Position numbers and translations under genes: made by a program. 64,000 nucleotides of DNA from Aulostomus chinensis (Eukaryota > Chordata > Actinopteri > Syngnathiformes > Aulostomidae), in the NCBI GenBank assembly GCA_037954235.1, contig JBBMOA010000002.1, positions 16,377,009 to 16,441,008 of the forward strand, written 5' to 3'. The notes beneath the pieces were generated by a model. That model did not search any database. It saw only the letters and a program-made list of their open reading frames with translations, and had not been told where the DNA came from. Positions 13,001 through 22,588 of this stretch are shown piece after piece. Each line of letters opens with the position of its first letter. Position 1 is the first letter of the stretch.

Positions 13001-14108
13001 ATAAACGTTACATTACAGTTGATGGACAGTAATCATGTTCTCACTCCATCATTGCAACCCAAACACAAGAGAAAATAGGTCCAAAAAAATACCAGAATTT
13101 TCCTTTAAGGCAACCCAGTATAGAGATTAATGGGATTAAATGTGCAAAATGATTGGCATAATCTCAGAAATATGTAGTTCAAGAACGTACCTTCCTCACC
13201 CACAAACCAGGAATTGAGCAATCACACACCGGTGTTTCTTCTGCCACTGTAATTCAAATCATTCGGTGTCAGTGGAAAGCCACAGGTTGTTCGTCGCTGC
13301 CATTTTGTGTCTGACCACCAGATGTCCTCGGACCTCCCATCACATGCTCACCTGCCTCTGATATTTGCTTCTCACCTTTAATTCTCCTTTAGTTGGTTGA
13401 CTTGTGCCCACAAGTTCCTGTTTACTTCATTGGATTTTCCAGTTTTGTTCCTCAAGTTTTGACTGACTGTCACCGAGCCTGAGCTTCTGGTTAATGTATT
13501 TTGTTTAATAAATACCTTTGAATTGTTCCTCACCTATCTCTGCTTTTGTCTCCCCTCCCTCGTTGGTCTGAACCCACCCCCGTGATAGTATATGAAAGGT
13601 TTGTCAGAGGTTCTGTGGGTGTAAGAGGTCATAAACTGTGTAATGTTGCTTTTGAATCTCTATTAAATGTCCTGATTTTCTCTTTCATCTCCTCCTTCCT
13701 CTGTTCCCCATGACAGACGCAGGCTCAGAAACAGGGCAAACAAACCCCGGTGGCAGTGTTGACTCTGAGCCAGGACTGTTTATGTGGGTTGTCTCTGGCT
13801 GCGTGATCCTCTTCCTGATCGTCATCGTTCTGCTGGCCCTGCTGTGGAGGTACCGCCACCGCCACTGTGTCCCAGATAGGCAGCAGTCTGCCTCTGTGTC
13901 CCTCAACACTTTAGCCGTGCCAAAGCGGGACAGCATCAGCAGCGACAACAACGGCTCAGATCGTAGTGATGTTGTCTTTCCACTGCCGGCCTCCGACAGC
14001 GCTGTCTGTCGTCATTATGAGCGCGTGAGCGGTGACTACGGCCCCCCTGTGTACATAGTCCAGGAGATAACGCCCCAGAGTCCCTCTAACCTCTACTACA
14101 AAGTCTAA
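8382..14108 (+). CDS. efnb2: Ephrin-B2-like transmembrane ligand, complete (five exons)
   Basis: Single-pass membrane ligand for Eph receptor tyrosine kinases, with reverse signalling through its tail; used in vascular and neural patterning. Joined exons 8382-8494, 9172-9455, 10687-10779, 12484-12594 and 13717-14108 give 330 codons plus TAA (human EFNB2 is 333). A signal peptide spans residues 1-24. The ephrin receptor-binding domain (about 25-163) has the four conserved cysteines at 59, 86, 98 and 150 and the receptor-contacting G-H loop FSPNLWGLEF at 114-123. A low-complexity Ser/Pro/Lys stalk follows, then a membrane helix at about 221-244. The tail carries conserved tyrosines (HYERVSGDYG) and the C-terminal PDZ ligand YYKV. 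The words PGQGLVLYPQIGDK and TPLLNC favour ephrin-B2 over B1 or B3; which teleost co-orthologue (a or b) is not decidable here. Splice phases 2,1,1,1 are mutually consistent. Confidence 0.93.
8495..9171. other. efnb2 intron 1
   Basis: 677-base intron bounded by GT and CCCAG. No repeat or RNA gene was recognised inside it. Confidence 0.85.
9172..9455 (+). CDS. efnb2: efnb2 exon 2: core of the ephrin receptor-binding domain
   Basis: Encodes residues 38-132, including KFTPGQGLVLYPQIGDK, DIVCPRAD, RCTIDK, PLLNC and FQEFSPNLWGLEF, ending in DYYIT. It contains three of the four domain cysteines. Acceptor CACCCAG, donor GTAAGT, phase 1. Confidence 0.96.
9623..9668. repeat. (CT)n microsatellite
   Basis: About 23 perfect CT units inside efnb2 intron 2. 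Confidence 0.97.
9975..10105. repeat. Compound (TG)n-(AG)n microsatellite plus (GT)n
   Basis: A TG tract abuts an AG/GA-rich tract with only 'tta' between them. A second GT tract follows at 10087-10105. Short open frames on both strands here are translations of the repeats. Confidence 0.95.
10687..10779 (+). CDS. efnb2: efnb2 exon 3: end of ephrin domain
   Basis: Encodes STSTGALQSLDNASGGVC followed by RSKSMRLVLRVGQ (residues 133-163), the standard closing segment of ephrin-B ectodomains with the fourth cysteine (150) and an N-glycosylation sequon NAS at 144. Acceptor ATCAG, donor GTAAGA. Phase 1 on both sides. Confidence 0.95.
10780..12483. other. efnb2 intron 3
   Basis: 1704-base intron. 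A GT-rich microsatellite lies at about 10795-10842. The stretch 10920-11095 is of balanced composition without simple repeats and could be a conserved non-coding element. The rest is AT-rich and unassigned. Confidence 0.8.
12484..12594 (+). CDS. efnb2: efnb2 exon 4: extracellular stalk
   Basis: Encodes a short low-complexity linker, SSDPHSTLQESPTRF onward to KEADTKSE (residues 164-200), rich in Ser, Pro and Lys like the juxtamembrane stalk of ephrin-B proteins. It is weakly conserved in the family, so the call rests on position, phase (1/1) and splice sites (CTCCAG / GTGGTA). Confidence 0.85.
12595..13716. other. efnb2 intron 4
   Basis: 1122-base intron. Its distal part (about 13290-13590) may contain a relic of a retroelement end; otherwise unassigned. 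Confidence 0.75.
13290..13590 (+). mobile_element. Possible retroelement 3'-end or solo-LTR relic
   Basis: Has a polyadenylation signal AATAAA at 13507-13512 within 'gtttaataaatacctttgaa', followed by a C/T-rich tract ending near 'cccccgtgata'. This resembles the ends of teleost LTR elements, which often finish in CGTGACA. No internal coding region is present and no terminal duplication could be verified. Confidence 0.3.
13717..14108 (+). CDS. efnb2: efnb2 exon 5: transmembrane segment and cytoplasmic tail
   Basis: Encodes residues 201-330. The membrane helix runs from about L221 to W244 and is followed by basic RYRHRH. LNTLAVPKR and the phosphotyrosine region VCRHYERVSGDYG follow, and the protein ends SPSNLYYKV, the PDZ-binding terminus. 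The exon begins after TGACAG at 13716; the in-frame ATG just upstream at 13710 belongs to the intron. Confidence 0.97.
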
Positions 14109-16200
14109 TGTCTCCTGCAGTGGTGCCAGATTTCCACTGTCGGGATAAAAACACTTTTAGTAATTTAAAAATTTGCAGTGGATGAAAACATGTCACATGG
14201 GTCTTTTCTGGGAGGGATGTTGCACTGACTTTAAACTTTGCAAAAGACGCTGATATACCTGTCTGTGTCAAACTGCAGAAAACGCCCCGAACATTTTCAC
14301 GTTCTTGCTGAAGTGAAGAGACTGTAAGCGATTCATCACAACTTATTTACGTCTTGTTTCCAGTTTTAATGAGAGATCTTGGATGTCTCTGCAGTGACTG
14401 TTTTGGTTCTTAAAATGTTTTTTTTTTTAAATATATACATATATTACACTCTTTCATAGAAAAGAAGCAGAAAAGCAACACATTCTCACTGCTACATATT
14501 GGATCTAATTTATTGACACATATTTCGCACGACACAAAATTTGAAAGCACTTCGTGTTCTCGTTTTTAAATGAAATGAGTCTTTTCTTGACGGTATTAGA
14601 AAAAAAAGTGATGTTGCACCCCAACAATGAATTCCTCAGTGGAGTGCTAAACCCTAACGTTCCAAAAATGACTAAAGAAGAAGAAGATGACGAAGAGGGA
14701 GAAGAAGAAGAAAGTAGTCCAACTAATTTCAAGTCAAAGAAGACAAAACATTCAAAGTTCATTCGTTTATTTGGTTCACGTCACAATGGGAAAATGACAA
14801 GTTCAGCTCGTTATATTCACAAATTGGAATTGAGCTTAACACACTGATTATTAGATTAGTTTACCCTTTATGATGAGAGGCAAACAAGAAGTGTGAGTAT
14901 TTTATCTTCCAGAGTTTGTGACTTTTACTAAAGTTTAAAACAATTTCAAGGGTTTCTACAGAAATTTTTTCTGATCAATGTGGCCTTCATTTATGCATTT
15001 GTTTAACTGTGGAAACATCAGTATAATGTTTGAAGCCAAGGTTAAGGTAAATCCAGGGCTTTATAAAAAAGAATAACCTGAAATGAAACTATTGAATACT
15101 GCCGTGGCTAGTTTCTTGACAAACCTACAAAAAGATGCGGCCATTTCCCAGCAGTGTTCTATCTGTGTTTTCTCTCTGTTTTCCAAAACCAACTAAAGCA
15201 GAAATCAAAGAATATAAAAGTGAAATAGGAGCTTGAATCAGCAAATATAACTGATAAAGTTCTGACTCTGTCTGGTTATTAAATTATTTAAATGCTACAG
15301 CTTATGAACACTTCAACTAGCACAAAGTTACAACCGCACTGAAAAAAGGGAATGAGTTGTGTTGGATACTTTTTTTGTCTTATACATATTGTTTATGTGT
15401 CTAAGTTAAAATGATGTGTTTTAGTTTGTTCGCTTCAAAATGTCTGCTTCCATTGAATTAAACAAAAATTTTAACAAAACTGCTGATAAAAAAAAAACGG
15501 AATTAGTTAAGATTGAATACGGTATTTAAATTGTTTTTATTTAAATCCAATGCGGACCTTCAGGAGTGACTGGAATGAAAAAGTTTTTAATGCATTCTTG
15601 TATATTTCTGACGAGGCTGTAATTTTCGGGTGTGAGTGGGCGTTTGTCGCTGCTCAGAGGAGCATGTCTCTTCATTACACCTCTAATGATGCCCGTGGGA
15701 TGGCGACTGTCATGAAGGGAGCAGCATGCTGGAACTTTCTTTGTGAAATGTTGGTTTCAACGGACAAAATGATGCTGGATTTGTGTGAAGGTGCAGGTCC
15801 CTTATAATCTCTCCAAATCTGTGTTTTGATCATCTTGCGCACACAGAGAGACACTATTCCAAAGCTTTTCTGTGCAAATACACAGACCAGGGTTCAACTT
15901 CAGAACTGTCCTCTCAGCTCCTCATTCAGCGGCTGCAGTGCCGGTTAAGAAAAGTCTCCCATCTCTTTATAAAAGAAATGATCTCAAATCATTTAAATGT
16001 AAAAGCAGGCGGCTTTTAACTGTCTGCCGGTCTCTCCTGTGGCGGCGTGCTCGGCATCCATGGGTGAACATGTTTCATGCTCCTTCAGCCACATCATGCT
16101 GCACATTTTCAACCTGTCAGCTTCCATGAGCTTCCTCTCCACCAGGGACACTGTTGCTTCTACAAGCAGGAAGCCAGGAGCTCTCCTTTTAAATGAGGAG
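14109..16200. other. efnb2 3' untranslated region and downstream flank
   Basis: AT-rich sequence after the stop codon. Ephrin-B2 transcripts usually carry a long 3' UTR, so part of this is probably transcribed. I could not settle on a polyadenylation site. Open frames at 14554-14847 (with a GAA-repeat Glu stretch) and 15550-15807 show no family similarity and are treated as chance. Confidence 0.5.
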
Positions 16201-16217
16201 GCTGCTCAGCTGTAATT

Positions 16218-16275
16218 AGATAAGATAAGATAAGATAAACCTTGATTCGTCCCTCAGAGAGGAAATTGGCACTGT
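16218..16275 (-). mobile_element. LINE 3'-end fragment with (GATAA)n tail
   Basis: Four to five GATAA units followed by 'accttgattcgtccctcag' and 'gaggaaattggca'. This resembles the reverse complement of the 3' terminus and pentanucleotide tail of teleost L2/Rex-type LINEs, so the element would lie on the minus strand. Heavily truncated. Confidence 0.55.
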
Positions 16276-16334
16276 TGCAGGAGCAGAAACATAGAAGTAG
16301 CAGCAGAAAAAGAACAGAGCAAAAACTAGCAGGA

Positions 16335-16422
16335 ACTACAATAAACTACAGTAAAAAAAAACTATAATACGCTATAATAAACTACAATAAATGTATGGTA
16401 GTTTACTGTAGTTTATGATAGT
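16335..16422. repeat. Imperfect inverted repeat (hairpin)
   Basis: The left arm 16335-16355 pairs with the right arm 16402-16422 over about 20 positions; the shared core is 'ataaactacagtaaa'. The loop holds further degenerate 'ctataata' units. It lies next to the LINE tail and probably belongs to repeat-derived DNA. Confidence 0.7.
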
Positions 16423-19400
16423 GAATTAAACACTGAAAATTAGTTGAGTTTTTGAAGGACAAAAAAATAGGAGTGAATGAATGTACTTGTCATCTTGTTT
16501 TAATAGGTTAATAAGAGCAGATGACACATGTGGATGGCCTGATTTTTATCCTGCAGCTAAAAGCAATTTGCCCTCTGGCAAGAGGTGGATTTAAAATAAC
16601 TGAGAGGGAATTAGTAGAAAATGTGTCAAAGATAACTTCAATATTATTGTCTGTAATTGATGTCTTTAAAAGACCGACGTGTGCAGGCCCACCTAAACAC
16701 TGACAAACACACACTGTTAACCAGCTCGTTGGTCACTCGTATGCTGCTCGCCATATTGCAGAAAAACAATACCACACAAATTAGTTTCTGGCTCAGAAAT
16801 GTGAGGCAGCATTTTTGCTCTCTTCCTTCCCTTCGCTTGAAGCTCTTTTCGAGATGTTTTTGTCCTATGTAAAGCTTCACAGCTGAATGGGCCATGGTCG
16901 GGCGAGGTGAGTTCAGTTGACCCCGGGGTCACCCACAGACAATGGGTAGCCAGGCCTCTATAGGAAGAACAAAACACAGACCCCCGGGCTCATGGCCCCT
17001 GACGTGGGAGGAGCCTGGCCACGGTTGGCCATTTTAGAAAATAGGGGCAGAAGTGGTGTTGCAACAGAGGGGATTTCAGATCTCAAGTACAGACTTGAAT
17101 GTCATTCAGTGTTTCCAGTGTTTTTACATTGCGCATTTTACAAGGGAAGACTTCTCATCTTTCTTTTATGCGTCAGAGGAAAAAAAAGAAGAAAAAACAC
17201 CGATTCCTTGCTTGTGTGTGATGAACAGCTACGCTTGACCTTCATCCTGCACAATACATGTTAAAGAGCACGGTTAAATGCTGTTTGAAGCCTCATACCT
17301 GCTCTGATCCCATTTAGATCATCTGTGCTGAGAGCACATAGAGCTTGAGGAGGATGGGGGAGGTCTAATAAGCTTTTATCTGACCCCATGGGACGATGTG
17401 AGGTCTACAACCTCCCCCACCTTACTTCCATATGCAGAGGAACTGGCTCCAAGAGTGGCTTTGTGTTGGGAGATGGGGGTCATGACTGAGCCCTCCTGCT
17501 CCCACAGAGCACCCAGAAAAGTGCAGACATTTATAGTTTGCTGGTCAGATGGAGGAATGTAGATCACAACAAAAACTAAACTCTTTATAACTCTGTGTGC
17601 ACCAGCACTTAAAATTAGTTACATGGTTTTGTTCTCAATCACCTTATGGGTCTGAATGCCGTCATCTCCTCTCTGGAGCTCTGCGGGTTATTAAAATACA
17701 ACAGAAACTTGGCAGGAAGTTGGGCTTAATGGTTCCTCTTACAGTTGAGAAGATATTTCAGTATTCAGTTTGCTAGTTCCCTCTGCTGGCCAGCAACCAC
17801 ACTTACTGTATCTCTCTCACATGTTTACAACTGACAGGTTGCAATAATTGGAAAAAAAGGAAAGAAAAAAGATTAGTCTTATCACATCTGCACGAGAGGA
17901 ACCCGAATGTGTGTGAACATTCTTCCCATCGTAAGTACAATGTGTGATTCTATCTGACACTCTGTAACACTCTGCACTAAGAGGTAAACACTCTCTTTGC
18001 ATTTCATCAAAGCTCCACTACCCTTGGAAGCACCGGTGGGTTCTGTTGGCCGGGGGAACTGTGGTGATGCATCTGTAAGATCAGCTCAGGTTGGAGAGAT
18101 CAGTCTGTGTCTTTGTCATTAAAGTCTGATGCAAACATGTTGGAAAATGTTTTTTTTAAATCATTCATTTAACTCAACTCATCTCTGTGCTGCGAGTAAA
18201 TACAACAGCAGAGGGATTATTTTAACCAGGCAGCAAGAAAACTCAGTCTGTTGTTACTATTTCAAACTGAGGTGTGCCACTGCAGTTGCATTCACTTGTA
18301 ATCAAAAAAGAAAGTGACCTATAAATGTTCTTATAACTTTGATGTGATGATTAGTAGTAACTTTTGAAATATAGCATCAAAGTCCTGATCGTCCCCATCC
18401 AAGACATTTGAGACTACATAAATAGTAGCTTGTTTGTGCGCTGGTATTCAACTTGAATGTGAAACAATTTCACTTTGCACAAATCAGTACAATTTCTAAA
18501 AATGGAAAAAGAGTAGGAAGTTTATTTTGCAGACAACAAAGCATCCGAAGCAGGCAGTGATCTGAATTTCCCAACACTGTTTATAACCATTTGAATTCCA
18601 CAAATTCAAATAACATCTGTTGTTTAAGTACTGAGACACATTTTACATTTAATTAGAAACAGAAAAAAAAGGTTGTGCCGAGGCCCCACATCCTGTCGGA
18701 ATTTGCCGCAGTTTTCCTGCGTTTTGTTGTAATAGCTCATGGTCACATCGTCACATCAGTACCCAGCTGCTTTGTTTTAACTCCCAGGAAAATAAAAAGT
18801 GACACCAGCAGTTGACAATATTGCACAATGAAAAGTTACAAATATTTGCAAATATTTTTATGATCCTAGAGTAGTTTTAAGAACTCAGATTCCAGCCTGT
18901 ATGTGTAGTTTGGCCGTTTGGACAATTTCAGGAAACATTCTGATGCATTTTGCCTTTAACTATATTTCAGAGAAATTGGACAAATATTACAGTTTTACAA
19001 TTTAAAGGACAAGCGATACACTGGTTTAAGTTTCCTAAAACAATTGTTTAAACCATTTTAGAGTCCTTAATATCTTTGTTAAGTCTCGTTTTTATATTTC
19101 ACACGAACTTTTGTAATCTAGTTTTTCATATTTTATTGTTCCCTTACAAATATTTTGAGCGAGTTTTATAGTTTTGCTAAACCCAAATACCAACCCAAAA
19201 CTGATTATTGTGGCCCTATAAATCACTTCCAAATAAATGTAAACAACTTTTCAAAGGGAAGGCTGAGATGGTAACCTAACAATTTAATTGATAATTATGA
19301 CATTGGATATTTAATAAAATACTTTTTATGTAAACTTATTGAAGGAAAAAAAAAGCATGGAGGGGGAAAAGCACTTTGTGAGAGTGCACACTCTGGATTT

Positions 19401-19680
19401 ATGGTGGGATTTTAGTGGATTGATTGAGTTTGTGTTTTAGTTCTTGCAATATCAAATAAAATATGTCTCTCTCACACACACACATATATTTATGTCCTGG
19501 TCAGAAAAACTCAGTCAAATGAGCACGAACCATTTAAATGTCCATCAGTTAAAATGTGCCCAAAACAACAGGTTTTTTTTGTTAGTTGTGAAAAAACAAA
19601 ACATTCAAATGGTATATTTTGCCTCATCGTATGTGGGATATCGAAATTTCAACTTTTTTTTTTCTGTATGAGCTCCGGCT
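16423..19680. other. Intergenic spacer, nothing recognised
   Basis: Mostly AT-rich. Small overlapping open frames on both strands around 16500-17270 have no recognisable domain or shared splice structure. No RNA gene seen. Confidence 0.5.
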
Positions 19681-19685
19681 ACAAT

Positions 19686-20117
19686 CACGTGATATAACAC
19701 ACAATATGCTGATTTAAAGAAGAAGCAACAGGTTAATTATTCGTTACGTTTCATCTGTATGAATCATAAACTAAAGAATAAAACATTTTAAATAGTTTTA
19801 GTAGTAGGCGCAACTGGGTTTATGAGAAACAAACTATCTTTTCATTGTGATGAAAACTTAAATGGAAATAAACCCGCAAGACAAATCCGGATTTTCCCGT
19901 TAAACATACAGGATTTTACGTTAAAAGATGCTGAAATCACTGATTGGCGATCCTTGCTCGGTTGGAGAGTGGAGGGCTGTTCGGCTGGAGATGGGTCGGA
20001 AGTACCGTAGTTTATATATGCAAATGTGGAGAGTTGGGGGTTGTAGCTACATATTTACGTTCAGTGGGAGCCGCCCTTCATTCACCCACATGGTTACCAA
20101 CTGGTCGCCTTCGCGCC
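19686..20117 (+). promoter_or_regulatory. Candidate promoter of the miR-17~92 host gene
   Basis: Contains a canonical E-box CACGTG at 19686-19691, a TATA-like 'tttatata' at 20012-20019 overlapping an octamer ATGCAAAT at 20019-20026, and an E2F-type TTCGCGCC at 20110-20117. MYC and E2F factors are known to activate this cluster in mammals, which makes the motifs plausible. Such short words also occur by chance, and the transcription start was not determined. Confidence 0.35.
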
Positions 20118-20689
20118 ACTTTCTTAACCCCGCAATCATTTTTAAACGGCGTATCTGGTCTACAAATTGATCCACAATCGGCTCAGATCACACTTCAGGT
20201 TTCGTTTTTATCCGCTGGTAAAAAAGTTTCCAGAATAGTTACGTTTTTATTCCTCTCTTTTGTCGGCAAAGAGACTGCACGGCAGCCCAAGCAAGTGAGC
20301 GAAGATGGTGGATTTCGGCTGGTGAGTGAGCGCATGTTTATCGGCAAGGAAGTCGGGTTTGGGGTTATATAGTAGTCTGTTTATGGGTGTGGGAAATCTT
20401 AGTTGATGGGATTTATACTCGTCCCATTTGCCATAAGACCACGCTGACGTGAAGATCTAAACATGAACACATAAATGGTTTTTTCTGGGCGATGAAAACA
20501 GTGTAACGTGAGGCGCATGGCAGCCCCCTCAGCTCCACCATTGAGGGAATGAGGGAGATTTGAAAAGCTGTCCGGAGCTTTCTTCGCTGCGCTTTCGCAA
20601 CTGGTTGAAAAACAATTCACTTCTTAATAACACTGCGACTTTGTGGAAGGTTACTGGTGTGATATTCCCAAAACAAGTTTACAAATGAG

Positions 20690-21490
20690 GCGAATTCGCT
20701 GCCCAGTCTCGAGTGCAGTGGTGTGTGAGTTAAAGTGCCCCCCAGAACAAAGCAGCAGCACATGGGGCAGTTTTAGGCCGCGCATTTTAGCTTAGCAAAT
20801 TTAGCATAGCCGTTTCAACTCAACGCTGCCGTATCTGAAGTATAACTATTAAAATAACGCTAGTAATTGGGCCAGTCGTGTAAAGCAAAGTCCAACTGTC
20901 AAAGACTACTTACTCAACGGGCTAATCGTTCCGTGGATGTATTTATTTAGCGTGAGCTAGTTTGCTGTTCGCCACAGGCTATTCTGTGTCGACAAACTCA
21001 GTTCCTGCCATATTAATGTGTTAAACCGCGCATGTAAAGAGCAAGCTGGTCTGAACAAGTAACCAAAGCTGGGGCTGTTTGTGCTCCAGCGGGCTCCAGT
21101 AGAGCCGGAGTGAGTATCGTAGGCTAAATGTAGCAACACAGTTTGCCATGTTTTCGTCAGGCTAACGTTAGCTCACCGCGGCAAAGCTACATGCTCAACC
21201 AGCGCAGCGCACGGCTGCTGCTCCTACATGGACGGCGGTCGTGTTGTGTACGGGCTTCGAAACCGCAACCCACGGTGGTTGCTTCGAATTAAACAACACG
21301 CATCTGGAAGTATTAGTGTTAAATGTTACGTTTAGGTTGGTTTGGTTTAAATGCCATTTGTGCTAGGGTTGGCGCACTTCGAGGCGCCATGTTAAAGACG
21401 GTGGGGGAGGGGTGAACAACACCGCTCCCCGCGCAGGCGCGCCCGTGTCGCAGGGAACGCGGGCCGCAAGCTCCTGCTCATTCATGTTTT
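20690..21490. promoter_or_regulatory. CpG-rich region upstream of the microRNA cluster
   Basis: CpG dinucleotides are much denser here than elsewhere in the window, peaking at 21370-21470 ('ccccgcgcaggcgcgcccg'). Mammalian miR-17~92 is likewise preceded by a CpG island. It fits an open promoter-proximal or first-intron region. Confidence 0.55.
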
Positions 21491-21735
21491 CTAGTGACCT
21501 CGTGCTGCTGTGATAAATCACAACACCTTGTACCACAACAGCTATTATCGATTCGCCTGTAATACTGGGGTGGTGATAAGACATGCCACGTAAGTTTTAG
21601 ACGGGGGCATCGCTTATATAATTTGATCTAACCTGTTGCAATCCCAACATGTGCTAATGGTTCCTGTGTTGTTCTTCCAGATCCACTGTGAAACAGCCTG
21701 AACAAGAACGCATGGAGACATCTTTGCTGTGGTCC

Positions 21736-21820
21736 GTCTGTGTATTGCCAAAGTGCTTACAGTGCAGGTAGTACTATGTAATACCTACTGCAGTGGAGGC
21801 ACTTACAGCAATACCCAGAC
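21736..21820 (+). ncRNA. mir17: pre-miR-17
   Basis: The mature 5p arm at 21749-21771 starts CAAAGTGCTTACAGTG and has the seed AAAGTGC. The 3p arm at 21787-21808 starts ACTGCAGTGGAGGCAC. Flanks gtctgtgtattg and caatacccagac pair with one mismatch, giving a hairpin of about 85 nt. First member of the cluster. Confidence 0.98.
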
Positions 21821-21865
21821 ACTGGTGTGCCCTCACCTTGATGCTATATGTCATTTTGAAGTACT

Positions 21866-21947
21866 GTCTTTGTGCTAAGGTGCATCTAGTGCAGATAGTG
21901 AAATAGACTAGCACCTACTGCCCTAAGTGCTCCTTCTGGCATAAGGG
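21866..21947 (+). ncRNA. mir18a: pre-miR-18a
   Basis: The 5p arm at 21876-21898 starts TAAGGTGCATCTAGTG and ends CAGATAG, which is 18a rather than 18b (CAGTTAG). The 3p arm at 21917-21939 starts ACTGCCCTAAGTGCTC. Located 46 bases after the miR-17 hairpin. Confidence 0.98.
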
Positions 21948-21999
21948 GCTGTGACATGCACCACCAGATCATAAATCTCTAATTGGGCCTAAATTTCTT

Positions 22000-22081
22000 G
22001 CAGTTCTCTGCTAGTTTTGCATAGTTGCACTACAAGAATAGATGAGTTGTGCAAATCTATGCAAAACTGATGGTGGCCTGC
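22000..22081 (+). ncRNA. mir19a: pre-miR-19a
   Basis: The 3p arm at 22048-22070 starts TGTGCAAATCTATGCAAA; the T at position 11 distinguishes 19a from 19b. The 5p arm at 22013-22034 starts AGTTTTGCATAGTTGC. The arms pair to form the expected hairpin. Seed GTGCAAA, classically targeting PTEN in vertebrates. Confidence 0.98.
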
Positions 22082-22206
22082 TTGCTCTCCACCTGTTTTA
22101 GACCTTTGGGTTTGGGGGTGTCACATAATCACCCACAATTTGATTTCACAGTACACCTTAATGTGCAAAAACAGTTTCCAGTTATTGTGCAGTGACTAAA
22201 GTTTGA

Positions 22207-22277
22207 GCAGTACTAAAGTGCTTATAGTGCAGGTAGTGTTTCTCCTATCTACTGCAATGTAAGCACTTGAAGTATTT
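22207..22277 (+). ncRNA. mir20a: pre-miR-20a
   Basis: The 5p arm at 22214-22236 starts TAAAGTGCTTATAGTG, with the same seed as miR-17. The 3p arm at 22251-22272 starts ACTGCAATGTAAGCAC. It lacks the 'CTCATAG' of miR-20b, which places it in the 17~92 rather than the 106a~363 cluster. Confidence 0.98.
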
Positions 22278-22351
22278 CTAACTAACTGCATCGTCTTAAA
22301 CAGAGTCGGATGTTTTCTAAGCGTTTTTGTTAGTATGTTGCTGTTAATCAT

Positions 22352-22433
22352 CACTTGGTCAGTTTTGCTGGTTTGCATTCAGCTTTAACTGATGCTTGCT
22401 GTGCAAATCCATGCAAAACTGACTAGGTTGGTG
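22352..22433 (+). ncRNA. mir19b: pre-miR-19b
   Basis: The 3p arm at 22400-22422 starts TGTGCAAATCCATGCAAA (19b). The 5p arm at 22361-22382 starts AGTTTTGCTGGTTTGC. Outer stem cacttggtcag pairs with ctgactaggttggtg. Confidence 0.98.
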
Positions 22434-22509
22434 GGCTATTTACTGTCCAGCGGAATTATTTTAAGCCAGTTTCACCTGTTTTGACACATTCTGGGTATGT
22501 GGAGTTGTC

Positions 22510-22588
22510 CCTTCCTGTGCAGGTGGGGATTTGTGGCAATGCTGTGTACCTCGAGGTATTGCACTTGTCCCGGCCTGTGGAGGAATGA
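22510..22588 (+). ncRNA. mir92a: pre-miR-92a
   Basis: The 3p arm at 22557-22578 starts TATTGCACTTGTCCCG (seed ATTGCAC). The 5p arm at 22521-22542 starts AGGTGGGGATTTGTGG. Last member of the cluster, 1.3 kb upstream of the gpc5 start codon. Confidence 0.98.

Noticed and set aside
13710..13712. ATG as start of a separate short membrane protein
   Set aside because: It precedes the acceptor of efnb2 exon 5; the downstream residues are the ephrin-B transmembrane segment and tail.
14554..14847. 97-codon frame with acidic GAA-repeat stretch
   Set aside because: Lies in the efnb2 3' flank, low complexity, no homology recognised.
19944..20372. 142-codon frame near the microRNA promoter
   Set aside because: Reads across the presumed first exon and its splice donor, without any domain; the locus is expected to be non-coding.
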